DNA of 64,000 nt from Naegleria lovaniensis (Eukaryota > Heterolobosea > Eutetramitea > Acrasida > Naegleriidae): NCBI RefSeq assembly GCF_003324165.1, contig NW_025407848.1, forward strand, positions 372,001 through 436,000. Reading direction: 5' to 3'. Position numbers and translations under genes: made by a program. Below, one piece after another: positions 33,920-47,600 of this stretch (positions are counted from its first letter, which is position 1; the number at the start of each line of letters is the position of its first letter). The notes under the pieces are model-generated. The model made no database searches. It saw nothing but the letters and a program-made list of their open reading frames with translations, and was not told where the DNA came from.

Positions 33920-35615
33920 TTAATTTTGAGCAAATATGTAGAGGCTATTGACCGAGGACACTGCAATAATGTTTTCAGATGGATGCCAAGTGAGATGGAG
34001 ACACTTCTTTGAAAAATCTGAAGTTTCAAACTGGTCGTCCTTCTTCTTTTTCCTTCCCAAAAGACCAGTCGATTTCTGTGGTTTCTTAATGGTAGGATTT
34101 GGGGATGCTTCAAAGTGATCATGATTCTTTCCTTGCTTGTCAAAAACATGAACATGATTCTTGTAAGAGCCTGTCATTACGTTGTTACCATCTCCACTGA
34201 AACAGCATTCAAATTTGTCAAAGATGCAATCATTTTCATAAAGATCACACAATTTAGATCGTAAACCTTCATGCATGTTGAACACTTTCAATGGTCGATT
34301 TTCCATCTTAATATCCCATAGCTTTAGCGTCATGTAATCTCTTGATAGAATGTATTTTCCATCTGGACTAAATTGAGCATCAGAAACAGATGCAATAATT
34401 TCAGAGAAGAAAGTCTTGCTAGATGGATCTTCCTCAACCTCGAATACCTTTGCATATGTGTTGCAGGTGCTGGATTGTCTGATATCTCCAAGTTTTATCG
34501 TTCCCTTGCTGCTACTGTACAAAAATGTGCTGCATTGCTCTGGATGGAAAGAGGCCGAAGTAATTACCTCAGATAAGTCTTCCATATTTGATGGTTTTAT
34601 ATCTACAATATTGTGACTTTCCTTTTCATGATTAACATGCCATAAATTGATACGAAGATCATCTGCAGACATGAATGTTTCTCCATCAGTGTTAAATGAA
34701 ATGGAGTTGATGTGATACGCGTGAGCATTTGCATAAATTTTCTTAGGCGTGTGGGCATGTGATACAGCGTCAGACTTTTTAACGGAAGGAACCTTTAGCT
34801 CTTTCACATCGCTCACGCTTCTAATATTGCCATTCAAGTTAAGATTTGAAATAGTTTTTGTTTGTTTTTCATGGACCTTCCAAAATTTGATAGTTTTGTC
34901 TGTAAGAGAGTCCAAATATGATAACCGTTCAAAACAACGTTTGAATGTTCGCAAGCAACATCACATGAAATGACAATATTGGAATACATGATGTCAATAA
35001 CAACAATACATACCATTTGTTGTCAATAAAAAGAGATTATTGTTACATTTTGACGGATACCACTTAATTTTGTTGATTTTCTCTTCAATTTCCAAACTTT
35101 TCAAATAGTCAAACTCTGCTTCATGACTCTGGAATCCTGTCAATACGCGGTAATCTGCTCCCTTCTTCTTTTGTTGGGTTCTATCTAAAATCACTACTCT
35201 TCCGCCTCTATCGCCAATAGCGAGATAATTACCAGTGCGGTCAAACTCCAACGCTGATATTATATCATCTGTTAACCGAGATGATGAGTGAAGTGTTCAC
35301 GATGATGACGATACCAAGTGAGTTTGAATGTGAAGGGTTGTTGTTGTTGAGAGAAAATATTCATCGTGGGACGAGCAAAAGGGTGTCGAATAATACGGAA
35401 ATGATGATGTTGAGAGAAAATGTTCAATGATGATATGGAGGAATTGTTGATCCCAGTGAACGCGAACGGGAATACAGAAATAATGACATAGAGGTGTGAA
35501 AAAAGTAGTTCGTGATAAATACAATAATGAGTAATAGTAAAAACATACCATCTGCTGGTTCATCTCCCTTACTGTCTCCAAAAACCTGTTGAAATTTCCA
35601 CTCTGATTTAGACAT
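33920..35615 (-). CDS. PPP2R2: Protein phosphatase 2A regulatory subunit B55
   Basis: Exons 35615-35549, 35268-35014 and 34899-33920 (introns 280 and 114 nt), 433 aa, close to the usual 447. B55 is the seven-bladed WD40 subunit directing PP2A to mitotic CDK substrates. After a short N-terminus ([14 protein letters not shown]), the joined frames give [29 protein letters not shown], then [63 protein letters not shown] and [15 protein letters not shown] are the typical blades. The end is [19 protein letters not shown]. All three joins keep the frame. Confidence 0.95.
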
Positions 35616-36248
35616 AATTATACAAGAAAAATTAAAATTCGCTCTCGAATGAAGAAGGTTATATGTACACTTGAAAAATTGAATGAACCGATGATGCTGT
35701 TGTTCGTAGGATGAGGTGATGATGATCCAAATGTCGAAAAGAGAAGACAAAGCTGTTATGCAGTTTTCAACAAGGACGTGCAGTGAAAAAATGAGGACAC
35801 AAAATTTTTTTGCTTCAGAATTTCTGTGACCCTTCTGATGGCTGAGAGGCCTTGCGGCTCGAGGGCCATAAAACGCTTCACAAAAACGAGAGATTTGGAT
35901 TGGAGCGTTGGCATACTTTACAATACACACCATTGTATGACACATCAAATAATGTGAAAAGACATAGAAGATAGCAAAGAATTGATGCTACAAGTACAAC
36001 AAGATGAGATCAAAGACGAACTAAATCAAAAAAGAATAAAGGGTGTCGAAATTTCGTCCTTCTTGGTTTTGGAAAAGGAATGCATTGGATAAATCAAGAA
36101 AACACAAGAAGGCCACAGCCTGTTCTTTGTAAAGTGCAGCTCAGTTGAAAGGCAAGTGATCAACACCTTCGAAATTTTATACTTCTTAAAAGGAGTGAGC
36201 ATTGATGAAATTCGATCGCAGCAACAGGGCCAGCAAAAAAATATCACC
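35616..36248. promoter_or_regulatory. Divergent intergenic region, B55 / CLEC16A
   Basis: 633 nt between outward starts. Frames present on either strand have no family features and no good start. The frame leading into CLEC16A is open from about 36093 but has no ATG before 36249, so this part is probably 5' leader. Confidence 0.4.
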
Positions 36249-38863
36249 ATGAGAAAGCTGATATCGGGTCTCTTCGTTTCACCATCCCCTTTCCCACAAA
36301 AGTTTTCCCTGGAAGGACTCAAGTAAGTCATCACTTTATGAAATTAGTAAATAATAGAGAAACATAAAATTGTGATGATTGTAAATTTTGAATTATTAGT
36401 AAGCTTTGTGATACACTCGAACAAAACAAAATTATTAACGACACAAATGCAGATTTAGTTGTTGAAACTTTACGGTCAATATCCGAGTTGATGGTTTGGG
36501 GAGACAAACATAACGAAAAATTCTGGGAGTAAGTACCCTGATACTTTGTGCAATGATTCAATAGAACAACACCGAATTTTAGCCTATTTCTTGAAAGAAA
36601 TGTATTTCACTCTTTTTTCAACGTTCTTTCTCAACCAAACGCTCCGAATCAAGTCAAGAAACAACTCATTCAGTCAATTAGTATCATGATTCAAAACATG
36701 AACAATACGAATTCGATGTGTAGGTGTAATTTTGTTTGATAATTTTTATTTATCTTCCGGTGTAGACTTTCTTCTTTCTAATAATCACATCAACGAGCTG
36801 ATCAACCACCCACTCGACTTTTCCGATGAAGAATTACTTGCATACTATATCAATTTTTTGAAGACAATTTCTCTAAAATTCGACAAATCTATGATCCAAT
36901 TCTTTTTTGATAGTGTAAGTACGCTATATGAGTTCTTTGTGACAATCAATTCATTCCTAAAGTACAATTTGAGATTCCCTCTTTACGATCAATGCATCAA
37001 ATTTTGTAATCACTCAGACAGCATGATTAGAATAGCAGTGAGAACAATAACGCTGAACACCTATAGCGGTACGTTTTACAAAAATTGTTCCATTATTCAT
37101 CAACATTTTTAGTCAAGGATCAGGCACTTCATAAATATGTAACGAGTGGTCCTTATTTTTCCATGCTGGCAGACTCATTAATTGATCAATTATCATCTCT
37201 AAATTATATTATAATCAAGACAAGAGAAAACAAATCATCCATTAGAATTTTAGAGGATTATTCTGCTGATTTATTGGATCATTTATTTTACTTAAAAGAT
37301 ATAATTAACACCAATATCGAAGGAATGGATGAAAAAATAACAGAATCAATTGTTGATTTTACTCTCAGAAAATTAATTAGAGATATAATGTTGTCAGGCG
37401 AGACAGTTACAGAAAACAATGAGCTTCAAAATGAAAAGAAATACGGTCTTCTTTTGGAAACAGTTTTATACTGTGTATCTCAAGTTTATACAATTTTCAA
37501 TCACAAAATTCTGATTGAAAGATTAACTGGAGTAATATTTTCCAATGACATAGGATTTGAATATTCGTTTTATGAGACCATACTTCAGCAAGTAGATAAG
37601 GAAAATAACAATGAGTCCTTACTGCTTACGGCTCTTTCCACAATTTATTCTATTGCCAGTAATGAATGTAAGTATTTCATAGAGGATGCAGAAAGTTCGT
37701 TGCTGATCACATCAACAGCATCTCCAAGTCATATTCTTTCAAATTATGGAATTGTGAGGCCAAATGATTTAGAGGAGTTAGCAGATGACCAGAAAAAGAA
37801 AAGTTTTGAATTTTATTCTATATTATGGAGGCTTGTCTCCGAAAGAGTGCCTAATAGAATTAATACGCTTCACATAATTTATAGAATTTTTTCTCATCTG
37901 TGGAGTGATTTATCTACTAATAATATAGCTATTGCCAAACACCATTTTCCAGCAATTAAGAAAACAATGGCATCAAGTAGAGAACATCTTCTCGAGCTTA
38001 TTTCAGTATCAGACATTTTTGAATTTATGGATAATTTCCAACTCGAATATACTCAATATCAGAGATTAACCAGTCTACGACCAGATGCTATCATATCAGA
38101 CATAGCTGTATTAATTAACTATGAGAAGGATGAAAAATCAGATTCTATTTTTGATCAAATCCCTCTTCAAAGGAGCTCATCAAACATTGAAAATTCAAAC
38201 CGGTTTGCTATACACGAGTTTCTTTTAATTTACGAGTTTCTTTCTAAATCCAAGATTCTTATCCAGTCTATTTTAGGTCGAGAAGAAACCATCTCTTTAG
38301 GTTCAATTGTACAACCAAAACCTGAATATTTACCAGAGGACGAGGCAGTGATGGTAAATAGAGAAACGATTCGATGTAGCATAACATCACCTCAAAGCCT
38401 ACCACCTCCAGTGACACACTCATCACCCAAAAAAGCTCCAAGAACTCCAAATGGTGGAGGGACTCCATCAAAGAAAGACAATAGAGAGATGCGTCACATT
38501 TTCTTTGATAATAACTTTTTATACATTGTCACAGTAGATATTAACAGAGTTGGTTTTGGAATTGTTGAAGAAACTATACCGTTATTTTCAGTTCAGGTAT
38601 GTCATCTTTTTTAATTAACTTCTATCTCTTGATCACACTCATACATTCATCGATAGGTAAAAACAAACGAGCAAAATAAGTTTTCTTTGCGATTGGTAGC
38701 AGAAAAGAAGCAAGCATTAGCTTCGCCATTAATACTATTCGACAAGAAGTTAGTTTTTGACGATTTCAAGATTGCCAAAGAGGTTAAAGCAGTAATAGAG
38801 AAGAAGTTAGAGGAATGCAGACAACTGAAACTGTCAGAGTTCAAGAAAGCACTGCAGCAGTAA
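36249..38863 (+). CDS. CLEC16A: CLEC16A/TT9 family endosomal-autophagy protein
   Basis: Exons 36249-36322, 36400-36528, 36583-36719, 36766-37068, 37113-38596 and 38657-38863; introns 77, 54, 46, 44 and 60 nt; 777 aa. CLEC16A (Drosophila Ema, worm GOP-1) acts in endosome maturation and mitophagy. The joined protein shows the FPL domain: ETLRSISELMVWGDKHNEKF, FFNVLSQPNA, YFLLSNNHINELINH, DFSDEELLAYYINFLKTISL and IKFCNHSDSMIRIAVRTITL, each close to the animal protein. The rest is helical, with a phosphorylation-type Ser/Thr/Pro linker near 38380-38480 and a final domain (FSLRLVAEKKQ). The missing catalytic features are normal: the family is not enzymatic. Confidence 0.92.
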
Positions 38864-38903
38864 ACAGCGACAGAATTAAATACCTAAAAAAACATCGCAA
38901 AAA

Positions 38904-40646
38904 ATGAAATTGTTTGTTACCCCTTCTCCACTAGCACTGTTGGTTCATCGGACACACACTCTGTCCAAGTTTTATTCTTGTGCAGGATTGGTAAAAAGGA
39001 ATGGCAATCTCTCATCAGCTTTTTCCGATAATCATCTTTCAAAGCATAATTGTGTTCAATTTCACAACAATTTTATTATCGGAGAATCAATCAAAGAACG
39101 AAGAAGAAAGGAGTATGAACAGCATACGAGTAAAAAGTATCTTCACACAAGCGGAGATGAATCTGTGCTAAAGGGCTACAGGCCGGTTATTGGTCTTGAA
39201 ATTCACGCTCAAATTACTTCCAACAGCAAATTATTTTCATCTGGTTCAACAGAGTTTACAAACTCTACGCCTAATGTTCATGTCACCCTATTTGACGCAT
39301 CCTTCCCTGGAACTTTACCAATTTTAAATGAATTTTGCATAAGACAGGCTGTAAAAACTGGTTTAGCTATTGGAGGAAAGGTGAATCTTTATTCTCAATT
39401 TGATAGAAAGCACTACTTTTATCCAGATCTTCCTCTTGGATATCAAATCACACAGCAGTTTTACCCACTAATTTCTGAAGGAAAAATTAGAATTGACATA
39501 CCTCAAGGTGATGGTACATATCTAGCAAAGTACATCAGAATTGCTAGAATTCAGGTAGAGCAAGATTCTGGTAAATCTATACATGACGTTGACTACACTT
39601 TAATTGATTTGAACAGAGCTGGAAATCCTTTAATGGAAATTATTACCTATCCTGATATCAACTCTAGTTTAGAAGCAGAATTATTTGTGAAAAAACTGCA
39701 ATTCTTGTTGAGATATATTGGAACATGTGATGGAAATATGGAAGAGGGTAGCTTGAGGTGCGATGTCAATGTTTCAGTTTACAACGCAAGCAAGAACGAG
39801 GAACCACTGAGTGGAACAAGATGTGAGGTAAAAAATATTTCGAGTGCCAATAATATTCCTCGAGCTATTGATTTTGAAATTAAGAGACACATTGAGTTGT
39901 TGACCAGTGGACAAAAGGTGGAGCAACAAACTCGAACATTTGATGCTAAAAAAGGCGAAACTATTCTTTTAAGAAGTAAGGAAAATATTCCTGATTACAA
40001 ATTTTTCCCTGACCCAGATCTACCCTATGTGGAGCTGACAAATGAATATGTACAAGACATTGCCAATTCAATTACCTCTCTTCCAGATCAAGTTATTGAA
40101 AAATTGACAAATGAGCCTTATAATCTAACATTCTATGATGCCAATGTTCTTCTAACAACCGAAGGTGGTGTTGAATTTTTCGAAGGCATTTTGAATGATA
40201 AAAGATGGAGATCAGAGACAATGAATCCCAAGTTAGTTGCAAATTGGATTGCCAGCGAGTTAATGGGTCTTCTCAATGCTGCTGGTTTATCCTTAAAAGA
40301 GAGTCCAGTATCTTGTGTTCAAATTGGATCTATTGTGGATGCCATTCAATGTGAGGATATTTCAGGAAAGATGGCAAAGAAAATCATCAAGATCATGTTT
40401 GATGAAAAGAGTGGAGAGATGGCAAATGACATTGCTGAAAAGAATGGATGGAAGCAAATTACAGACAGAGACACAATTGCTTCATGGTGCGTTCAAGTCA
40501 TTGAACAATATCCAAAGGAGGTAGAGTCCATTAAAAAAGGAAAGGACAATTCCTTCCAATTCCTGGTTGCTCAGGTGATGAAACTTTCCAAAGGTAATGC
40601 CTCTCCTTCATTGGTTAATCAAATACTGAGAGAGAATATCCAATAA
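38904..40646 (+). CDS. GATB: Aspartyl/glutamyl-tRNA amidotransferase subunit B, mitochondrial
   Basis: 580 aa, single exon, start after CGCAAAAA. GatB, with GatA and GatC, converts Glu-tRNA-Gln to Gln-tRNA-Gln in organelles. An N-terminal extension of about 90 residues with a presequence-like start (MKLFVTPSPLALLVHRTHTL) is followed by the family core: PVIGLEIHAQITSNSKLFS, ASFPGTLPILNEFCI, KHYFYPDLPLGYQITQQFYP, SLRCDVNVSV and KFFPDPDLPYVEL. The C-terminal YqeY-like domain ends VAQVMKLSKGNASPSLVNQ. It follows CLEC16A by 40 nt on the same strand. Confidence 0.95.
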   Translation: MKLFVTPSPLALLVHRTHTLSKFYSCAGLVKRNGNLSSAFSDNHLSKHNCVQFHNNFIIGESIKERRRKEYEQHTSKKYLHTSGDESVLKGYRPVIGLEIHAQITSNSKLFSSGSTEFTNSTPNVHVTLFDASFPGTLPILNEFCIRQAVKTGLAIGGKVNLYSQFDRKHYFYPDLPLGYQITQQFYPLISEGKIRIDIPQGDGTYLAKYIRIARIQVEQDSGKSIHDVDYTLIDLNRAGNPLMEIITYPDINSSLEAELFVKKLQFLLRYIGTCDGNMEEGSLRCDVNVSVYNASKNEEPLSGTRCEVKNISSANNIPRAIDFEIKRHIELLTSGQKVEQQTRTFDAKKGETILLRSKENIPDYKFFPDPDLPYVELTNEYVQDIANSITSLPDQVIEKLTNEPYNLTFYDANVLLTTEGGVEFFEGILNDKRWRSETMNPKLVANWIASELMGLLNAAGLSLKESPVSCVQIGSIVDAIQCEDISGKMAKKIIKIMFDEKSGEMANDIAEKNGWKQITDRDTIASWCVQVIEQYPKEVESIKKGKDNSFQFLVAQVMKLSKGNASPSLVNQILRENIQ

Positions 40647-40866
40647 ATGAACATACTACGTAAAAGCCAAGGTTAACTGTGTGTCCTCAGAGCAGGAAGT
40701 TGTCGAGAGCATTGTCTAACATTCTACGACAACAATGGTCATATTCATACAAAATACACAAACACTGGCCAAAGCATGTTGGCTTGTGTTCACAACATGA
40801 AGTTGTAGAGATGAATAATGAATTGGCGGCAACCTGACGCACCTTTAAAAAAAATCATCATCATAC

Positions 40867-43800
40867 ATGGACAATTTTCAAATTTACGAAGAGATTGGCA
40901 AAGGAAGCTCATCGGTGGTGTATAAGGGAAGGAAACGAAAAACAATAGAATATGCGGCCGTAAAATGTATTGAAAAGCACCACAAACAAAAGGTGTTCAA
41001 CGAAGTAAGTCATTTATTGATTATCGAAATGATGAAGAGATAGATAAAATTATAAGGCAAAAGTGTTGAACATGCTATCTCATACAAATGTTTTGAAATT
41101 TCATAGTTGGTATGAAACAACCAATCATTATTGGATAATAGTTGAGTTTTGTACCGGAGATTTGATGACATTAATATCCCAAGATCAAAAATTGCCGGAA
41201 GAAGCAATCCATTTATTTGCTCTTGACATTGTCAACGGACTTCAGTAAGTAAAGAGAGCTACAACGAAATTTGATGATCATAAAATTTAGATATGTACAT
41301 TCGAGAGGTGTTGTATACTGTGATTTGAAGCCATCAAACATTTTAATTGATGGATGTGGTATTTTGAAATTAAGTGGCTTCGGATTATCAAAATTGATGA
41401 CAGAAATTGACCAAAGTTTATCATCTCCATTATCAACTCCTCCAACAGCCACATCAGCATCGGAAAAACCAAGTGATGGAAAGTTGAAACGAGGAACTCT
41501 TTGCTATACTGCCCCTGAACTGTTGCTGGGAGGATTTCATTCTGTGTATTCTGATTTTTGGTCTTTAGGCTGTATTCTCTATGAGATGGCTTCGGGAAAG
41601 CCACCCTTTGTTGGCTCTTCTCCAGAGCAGACTATGGAATTAATTTTGAATTCCGAACTAAAACCTATCGAAAACTGCAGCGAGGAACTAAATGATTTAA
41701 TTAAGACTCTACTCCAGAAAAATCCATTGGACAGAATAACATGGGACGAATTGAGAGAGCATACGTTTTGGAAAGAAAAAATAGTGGCTCCTCCTGAGGA
41801 ATTAAGGAAGCACCTACATCCTCTCCTGTTTATCTCAATGGAGTTAAACTTATTTATTCAAAAACTTCCAAAAGCGAAAATGTAATGAGGCTGTCAAAGA
41901 TTGTCCAGTCGAACCTTGAAAAAGAACTTGGCCAAGTTATGATGGAAGATCGAGTGACAAGCCTGCAGGTAAAAAAGTAACAGATATTGAATACAATTTT
42001 GATGAATCTGACAATGAAAGTGGAGATGAGCTATCAAAAGAAAATGCCGAAATGGACGAGGAGGAGCAAGGATTCAGCGAATCAACTGACGCCAGAAATC
42101 ATGAAAAGTCTAATGCAGAACCATTAATTAGAAGATCAAGTTCCCAAACCAGCGTTACAAACTTGAAGTTGTCTATTTCTGACGCTCAGAAGCTAATGTT
42201 TAATCAGTCAGATACCTATGTTAAGCCTATAATTATGAATTCGAGAATTGAGAAAGTAACAAGTCCAAAGTTTGACAAAACAAAGTTGCCCTTTGAGCCT
42301 CATCCTCTAAAGAAGGTTCTAAACATGCCTCAGAAGGACTTGGAAAACTTTCTTACGCAAATATACAAGGCTCTTGTGGCTAACGGAGACAACACTGTAA
42401 AACTTAACTGCTTATGCTACTTTGAAACTTTGTGCACAGACACCCAATCATCCAATTTACTGGTGAACAGTTCCCTTATGAAATTATTTATCAAAATGCT
42501 GAGAGCATACAAATCACCCATGCTACGGGTTAGGTTATGTTCTGTCACAGGATTATTGGTACGACATGCAACATATATTTCTGGAGACCTTCTGAATAAT
42601 GAAATATTTGACGTGTTTGTTGAGCTTGTGCAGAAGGATAATGGTGTGAAGGTAAAAAGAAGAGCGTTGGCGTGCATGGGAGAATTAGTATTCTACGTTG
42701 CAACACAAATACCCTCAAATCAAAAAGAAATTACGTTAGTAGACCTTCCACATTCAATAGTTACGACAGTTGTTGATAGCTTGAAGTTTTCTGATGAAGT
42801 AGTTCAACACTATGCTACGAAAACTATTGAAAACATAGCTGCCCAAAGTCCTCAGTACTCTCAAAAATTCGCCACTGTGGAGTGTATTTCTTCTCTCCTA
42901 CAAATTTTCTTTTCTACAAAGAACGAATTTCTCAGAGGAAGCGCTGTTTCTTCATTAGCAAGAATGGCGAGAAATAAGGCGTCTCTGTCTTTGCAGCTTG
43001 TTGAGCTATTTTCAACCAAAAAACTAATTTCCTTATTGAAAGATGGTAATATTAGAGTTCAACAATCAGCTATTAACATTATCAACATGGCTCTACTCTC
43101 AGACCCCAACTCTAAACTTTGCAAGTCTTTAGTAGAAGATCAAGCGTTTGAGGATGCTTTGTCAGTTCTTGTCGACCATCAAAGTTACACACTAAGAGCT
43201 AAATGTTTGATAACCTATTTCATTATTTCGAAAAATAACACTAACTTTATAGTCAAGTGCTTTGGGCCAAAGCTTTGTGCTTGCTTGGACAGGTTAATGA
43301 CCAAAGAAAAAGAACACTACGTTAGAACATGTTTATTGGGACTGCTGGATTCTGTGGGTGAGCTCATTCCCTCACTTCTTCAACAAATTTTCCAACAGTT
43401 GGACAAAAATATGAGCGCTTCCACGGTCGCAGCGCAAAATAAGAATCTGGAGTTCGTTTTGCTTGTGATGACAACACCCTCATTGAGCGAACGTTTAATA
43501 ACAGAGAATATCATTACTCAATTATCTAAGTTACTGAATCAAATTGGATCAAAAGCAGGATTAGAGGAGTCTTCAAATACAGTACTTCTCGTAATAGAGG
43601 CTTTATCCAGGCAGCCAATGACAGCATCTTACCACAAAGTTGTGGTTAATTCCTTACTTCCTTCTTTAGTTGAAATGCTCAACAATACGAATGGAGATGT
43701 TAGATTTTTATGTTTAAAAATATTTACAGACATACTTGTTCAGTTTCTTAATGACAAAAATGTATATAACTTACAAGATACAAGCCATGAGTGTACAAAA

Positions 43801-44670
43801 CAAGTTAACGATTTCATTGTAAAGAACCTCCTCCCTAAGTACAAACAAATTTTGGACGATCAGGACCCAATTCCTCTTTACGGGTTGAAACTATTGAATA
43901 ACATTGCCGAGCACAACCCAGGATTTGTTAGCGTCATTAACCACTTCTCTCTCATTCCAAAGCTTTTTGAATTTTTTGAACTTGAGCATAGAAACAACAA
44001 TGTACACAACGTGAGACTGATTTTGAAGGTTGTCAATGCCGAAGTTTTGAGCTATGATCAGCTCTACAAATTAGGAATAATTTCAAAGCTTAGCGCTGTT
44101 TTGAAATATGCGTTTGAAAACGGTGTAGACACCTTCTTTGAACCTTGTTTAGGCATTGTGGATAACTTACTTTACAAAGCGGCCAAGTTGCTGCACCACT
44201 CCAACAAGGGTGAGGACTCGAAACAAGCGGATTCCATGTACACCAATAATTCAGCACTGGTGGAAAATTTACAAGTATTTATGAAGCTTTGCTCTCATGA
44301 AGATTTAGGAATTGCTGAGTCTGCATGCCATGTAGTGCTATTATTAAGCCAACAATACTCTTCAACGCATGAACAACTCTTCTCTCAGCAAGTTCTTGGA
44401 TTAATAAGGAAAATTCTTTTAAGCCATGTTGATTCTCTGGACGACGGCAACGAAACAGAGACTGAAGAAGCTGATAATAGCGTCAAAAGAATTTGTAATT
44501 ACATGCTCAACGTTCTTTTAATTATTTGCCAAACAAATAACAAGATGATTGCCAGGCTGAAGCGTGAAGACATGTTACTAATTGCCATCAACAAGGTTAG
44601 TGAATTGGGTGGCAATAATGAATCTTTGAACTCTCTTGCTCAGTCTGTTAAAAAGATTGTTAGTGAATAA
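40867..44670 (+). CDS. ULK4: ULK4/RUNKEL-type pseudokinase with armadillo repeats
   Basis: Exons 40867-41004, 41057-41244 and 41291-44670 (introns 52 and 46 nt), about 1,235 aa. ULK4 in animals and RUNKEL in plants act on microtubules, cilia and cytokinesis. The kinase lobe starts NFQIYEEIGKGSSSVVYKG and has FHSWYETTNHYWIIVEFCTG. The catalytic loop reads VVYCDLKPSN and the DFG position reads LSGFG without Asp, so magnesium binding is unlikely. The lysine in AAVKC is kept. APELLLGGFHSVYSDFWSLG and NPLDRITWDELREHTFW follow. The C-terminal two thirds are ARM/HEAT helices (LCYFETLCTD, LPKYKQILDDQDPIPLYGLK, NIAEHNPGF), as in ULK4. Two one-base losses are needed to join the frames: one between 41798 and 41885, one in the A6 run 41971-41976. 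Confidence 0.88.
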
Positions 44671-44685
44671 ATTTTGTGAATTTAT

Positions 44686-47600
44686 TTACATCAACATGTT
44701 GATGAGCAGAGCTGCTGAGATCAGAATGTACATGGTCCAAAGAATTTCGAACGAATTTCTTGAAATAGTAGCATTCACTCTTGTTTGAGGAGAGGACTTG
44801 ACAACAAAATTACCTGATACTACCAAACTGAACGCTTGACTTCCCTTATTTGATGATTTTGCTCCCACACTAACTACACAAGAAGCACCGCTTGGAAGAT
44901 TGTCAATAGTGATGCTTTCTACAGTGTTGGTGGAGTCATAATTGGTATTCTTTGATAACTCTCCATTACCATAATAAACAGATTTTCCTCCATCAACGGT
45001 GACCTTTAGATCCAAGTCATTCACAATTCGCTTCTCTGTACTTCCCTTTGCGAGAGCTGTTGTGTAGGGTAAATCATACCATACAATGGTTACTTTGAGA
45101 GTGTTCTTATTTGATGAACCCATAACAAGCTCAAATTGAGAGGAGAGGCCAGGTTCCAGTAAAACTCTGTTGATGACACCAATCTGACCCACTAAACTCA
45201 AGCTCGTTTGATCATTGTCAAACTTGAGCACTCGTTTCAAATTTACCCTTCCATATCCAACAAAGTTATTTGGGATTGGCATGATGGCAAGAGATTGGTA
45301 ATAATTTGGATAAAGTTGAACCATTCCATTCAATTTTTCTGCAGAATGGATTAATAAAGCCTTGACCAAAGAACCAGAGAGCGTTTGAGTGGATGTCTTG
45401 TTAAACAGTTCAAACTCTACTAATTTCTGCTTGTTGTTTTGAAGTAAGTATTGTCGAATAAGCGCTGCTGCACCAGAAACAGCAGGAGTCGCCATGGAAG
45501 TACCACTCATGACTGCCAAACCACAAGTACTTCTAAAATCTGCACTTGAAGTGTAAGATCCTGGAGCAACCACCTTTACCAAGTGTGTAGAAACGTTCGA
45601 TTGAATGTCAGATTATTAAAGTGTGTCAATCTCGGCGACATAACAACAACTTACATCAGGCTTAATTCTTTGATCAATGGTAGGGCCTCTCGAGGAAAAG
45701 TAACTCAAATTCTCCACATTCAATACGCTTCCATTAATATTACTAGTTGGATAAATCATCTTGTAATACTCGGTGGAGGCATATGAAGATCCCACTGTGA
45801 GAGCGTTTTTAGAAGTGGCTGGATCTCCCATTGTGGAATCATACGAATAATCTCCACTATTTCCAGCTGCATTCACATACAACAATTCATCATAACGATT
45901 CAGAACCGAGTCAATGGATCTACTCTGAGTACCATATACGTTGCAGTAGTGGCAACAACGACGACCGACTTGAGCCAAACATGTCGAGTCAGATACTGGT
46001 GTTTTAGTACCGCTCGAAGATACCGAATAACATTGGCAATCGTAGGTACACTCGTAAGGACTTGCACAACCCCATGAATTGGAGCTGATACGAGCACCAG
46101 ACGAGTAGATGCGAGGTAATAGAACATTCAAATCAGAGATGTATAAACCACCAGAGGCTGTTCGTTGAGCATCCACCACATACAATTTGGCATCTTTGGC
46201 TACTCCGATTTGATTGGATACAGTCGTTCGAGGGAGATGAGGTTGGATTACCTGCAACGGTACCACACACCTATTCGAAGGGCAGAAGGAATTGGAAATA
46301 TTTTTTTCGTGTTGGAAACGTTTCAACCATGAGGAGGAAGGATATTAAGGGTCCATCCATTGATTCAACAGTGTTGTGTTGCGCGTAAAGATCGCGATTC
46401 AACATGTTGGATTAAGGTTGAATTTAAAGAGGTGGCAAGTATGTTTCACATATCATGTCCAAGTGAATGTTAAAAAATCATAATCCACTTGTTTGAAAAG
46501 ACCACTTACATGACTTCCATGTCCACCATCGTCTACCGTATTTCCAGCTCCATTCTGTGTATCAATATACACAATTTTACGATTATTCAAATTCAGTTGG
46601 GAATAACTCTCTCCATTTCCACTAAAGAAGCAATGATTGACATTCACACCTGTATCAGTTACAGCAACAATTTCACCAGTTCCAGAAATTCCTTTGTTCC
46701 AAATGTAACTGTTATCGGTTCCACCTGATTGAACAACTTGATTGGCTCCATAATTGGTAATTTGATAATTCACACCACGAGTAATTAAATCCACACTTTC
46801 CAAAGCTTTGAAAGAGTCTAATAATTGTTGACCCATCTGTTCAGAAATGTCTTTAAACATTTCATTCAAATATGTAATTTCAGGAGTGACTTCGGATGCT
46901 TGTGTCATAAAGAGTTGTTCCACATCTTCACGTTTTTTAAAGTGTTGAACGAGAGGTGTATTGGCTTGTTCTTGGAATTTACCAGTTTGAATTAAATACC
47001 AAATATTAAGATCGAAATTTGCCAATGACACTTGTAATAAATTTGGAGTGGTCTCATCGAATTTCCAATCCAGGTCAAAGTAATTGGAGAGTTGATTGTG
47101 GAAGAAATTTCTCATCTCTTCTACATGGACGTTATTGAATTCAAGAGTGGACAAGTCTTGAGGATTTTCTGCATTCTTCTTGAGGTTCAATTCTGTCATG
47201 AATTCATTGAATACTCGAGATGTCACAATAGGATTTTGATTTCGCGCGTGTGCATTGGTGAGTGCTTGTATGGCATTTGAAAAAGATATACTATTCAAAT
47301 GTTGCATCATTCTAGAGTTCAATTGAGTATGGAAAGAAGTTTGAATGGATGGAAGCAGTGTGCTTTTTAAATCATTGATCTCTTCTTCAAACTTGACTTG
47401 CAATGTTGCAAATTTCAAAGAATCCAAACTCAAGCTTGAAAAAGTCACTCTCTCATCGGAAGGAACTCTTTTGATCCACTCCACTGTCTTTTGAATGAAC
47501 TCATTCTTTGCGAGTGAGTTCGACAACAACTCTTGTGAGACACGAGTTGTGAACATTTTGTGACTCTCAACGCTGTCACCCGATCTAAATTGAAAGTCAA

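Noticed and set aside
35424-35948. Minus-strand frame upstream of B55
   Set aside because: It overlaps the B55 first exon and intron in another frame, with no conserved features and no good start.
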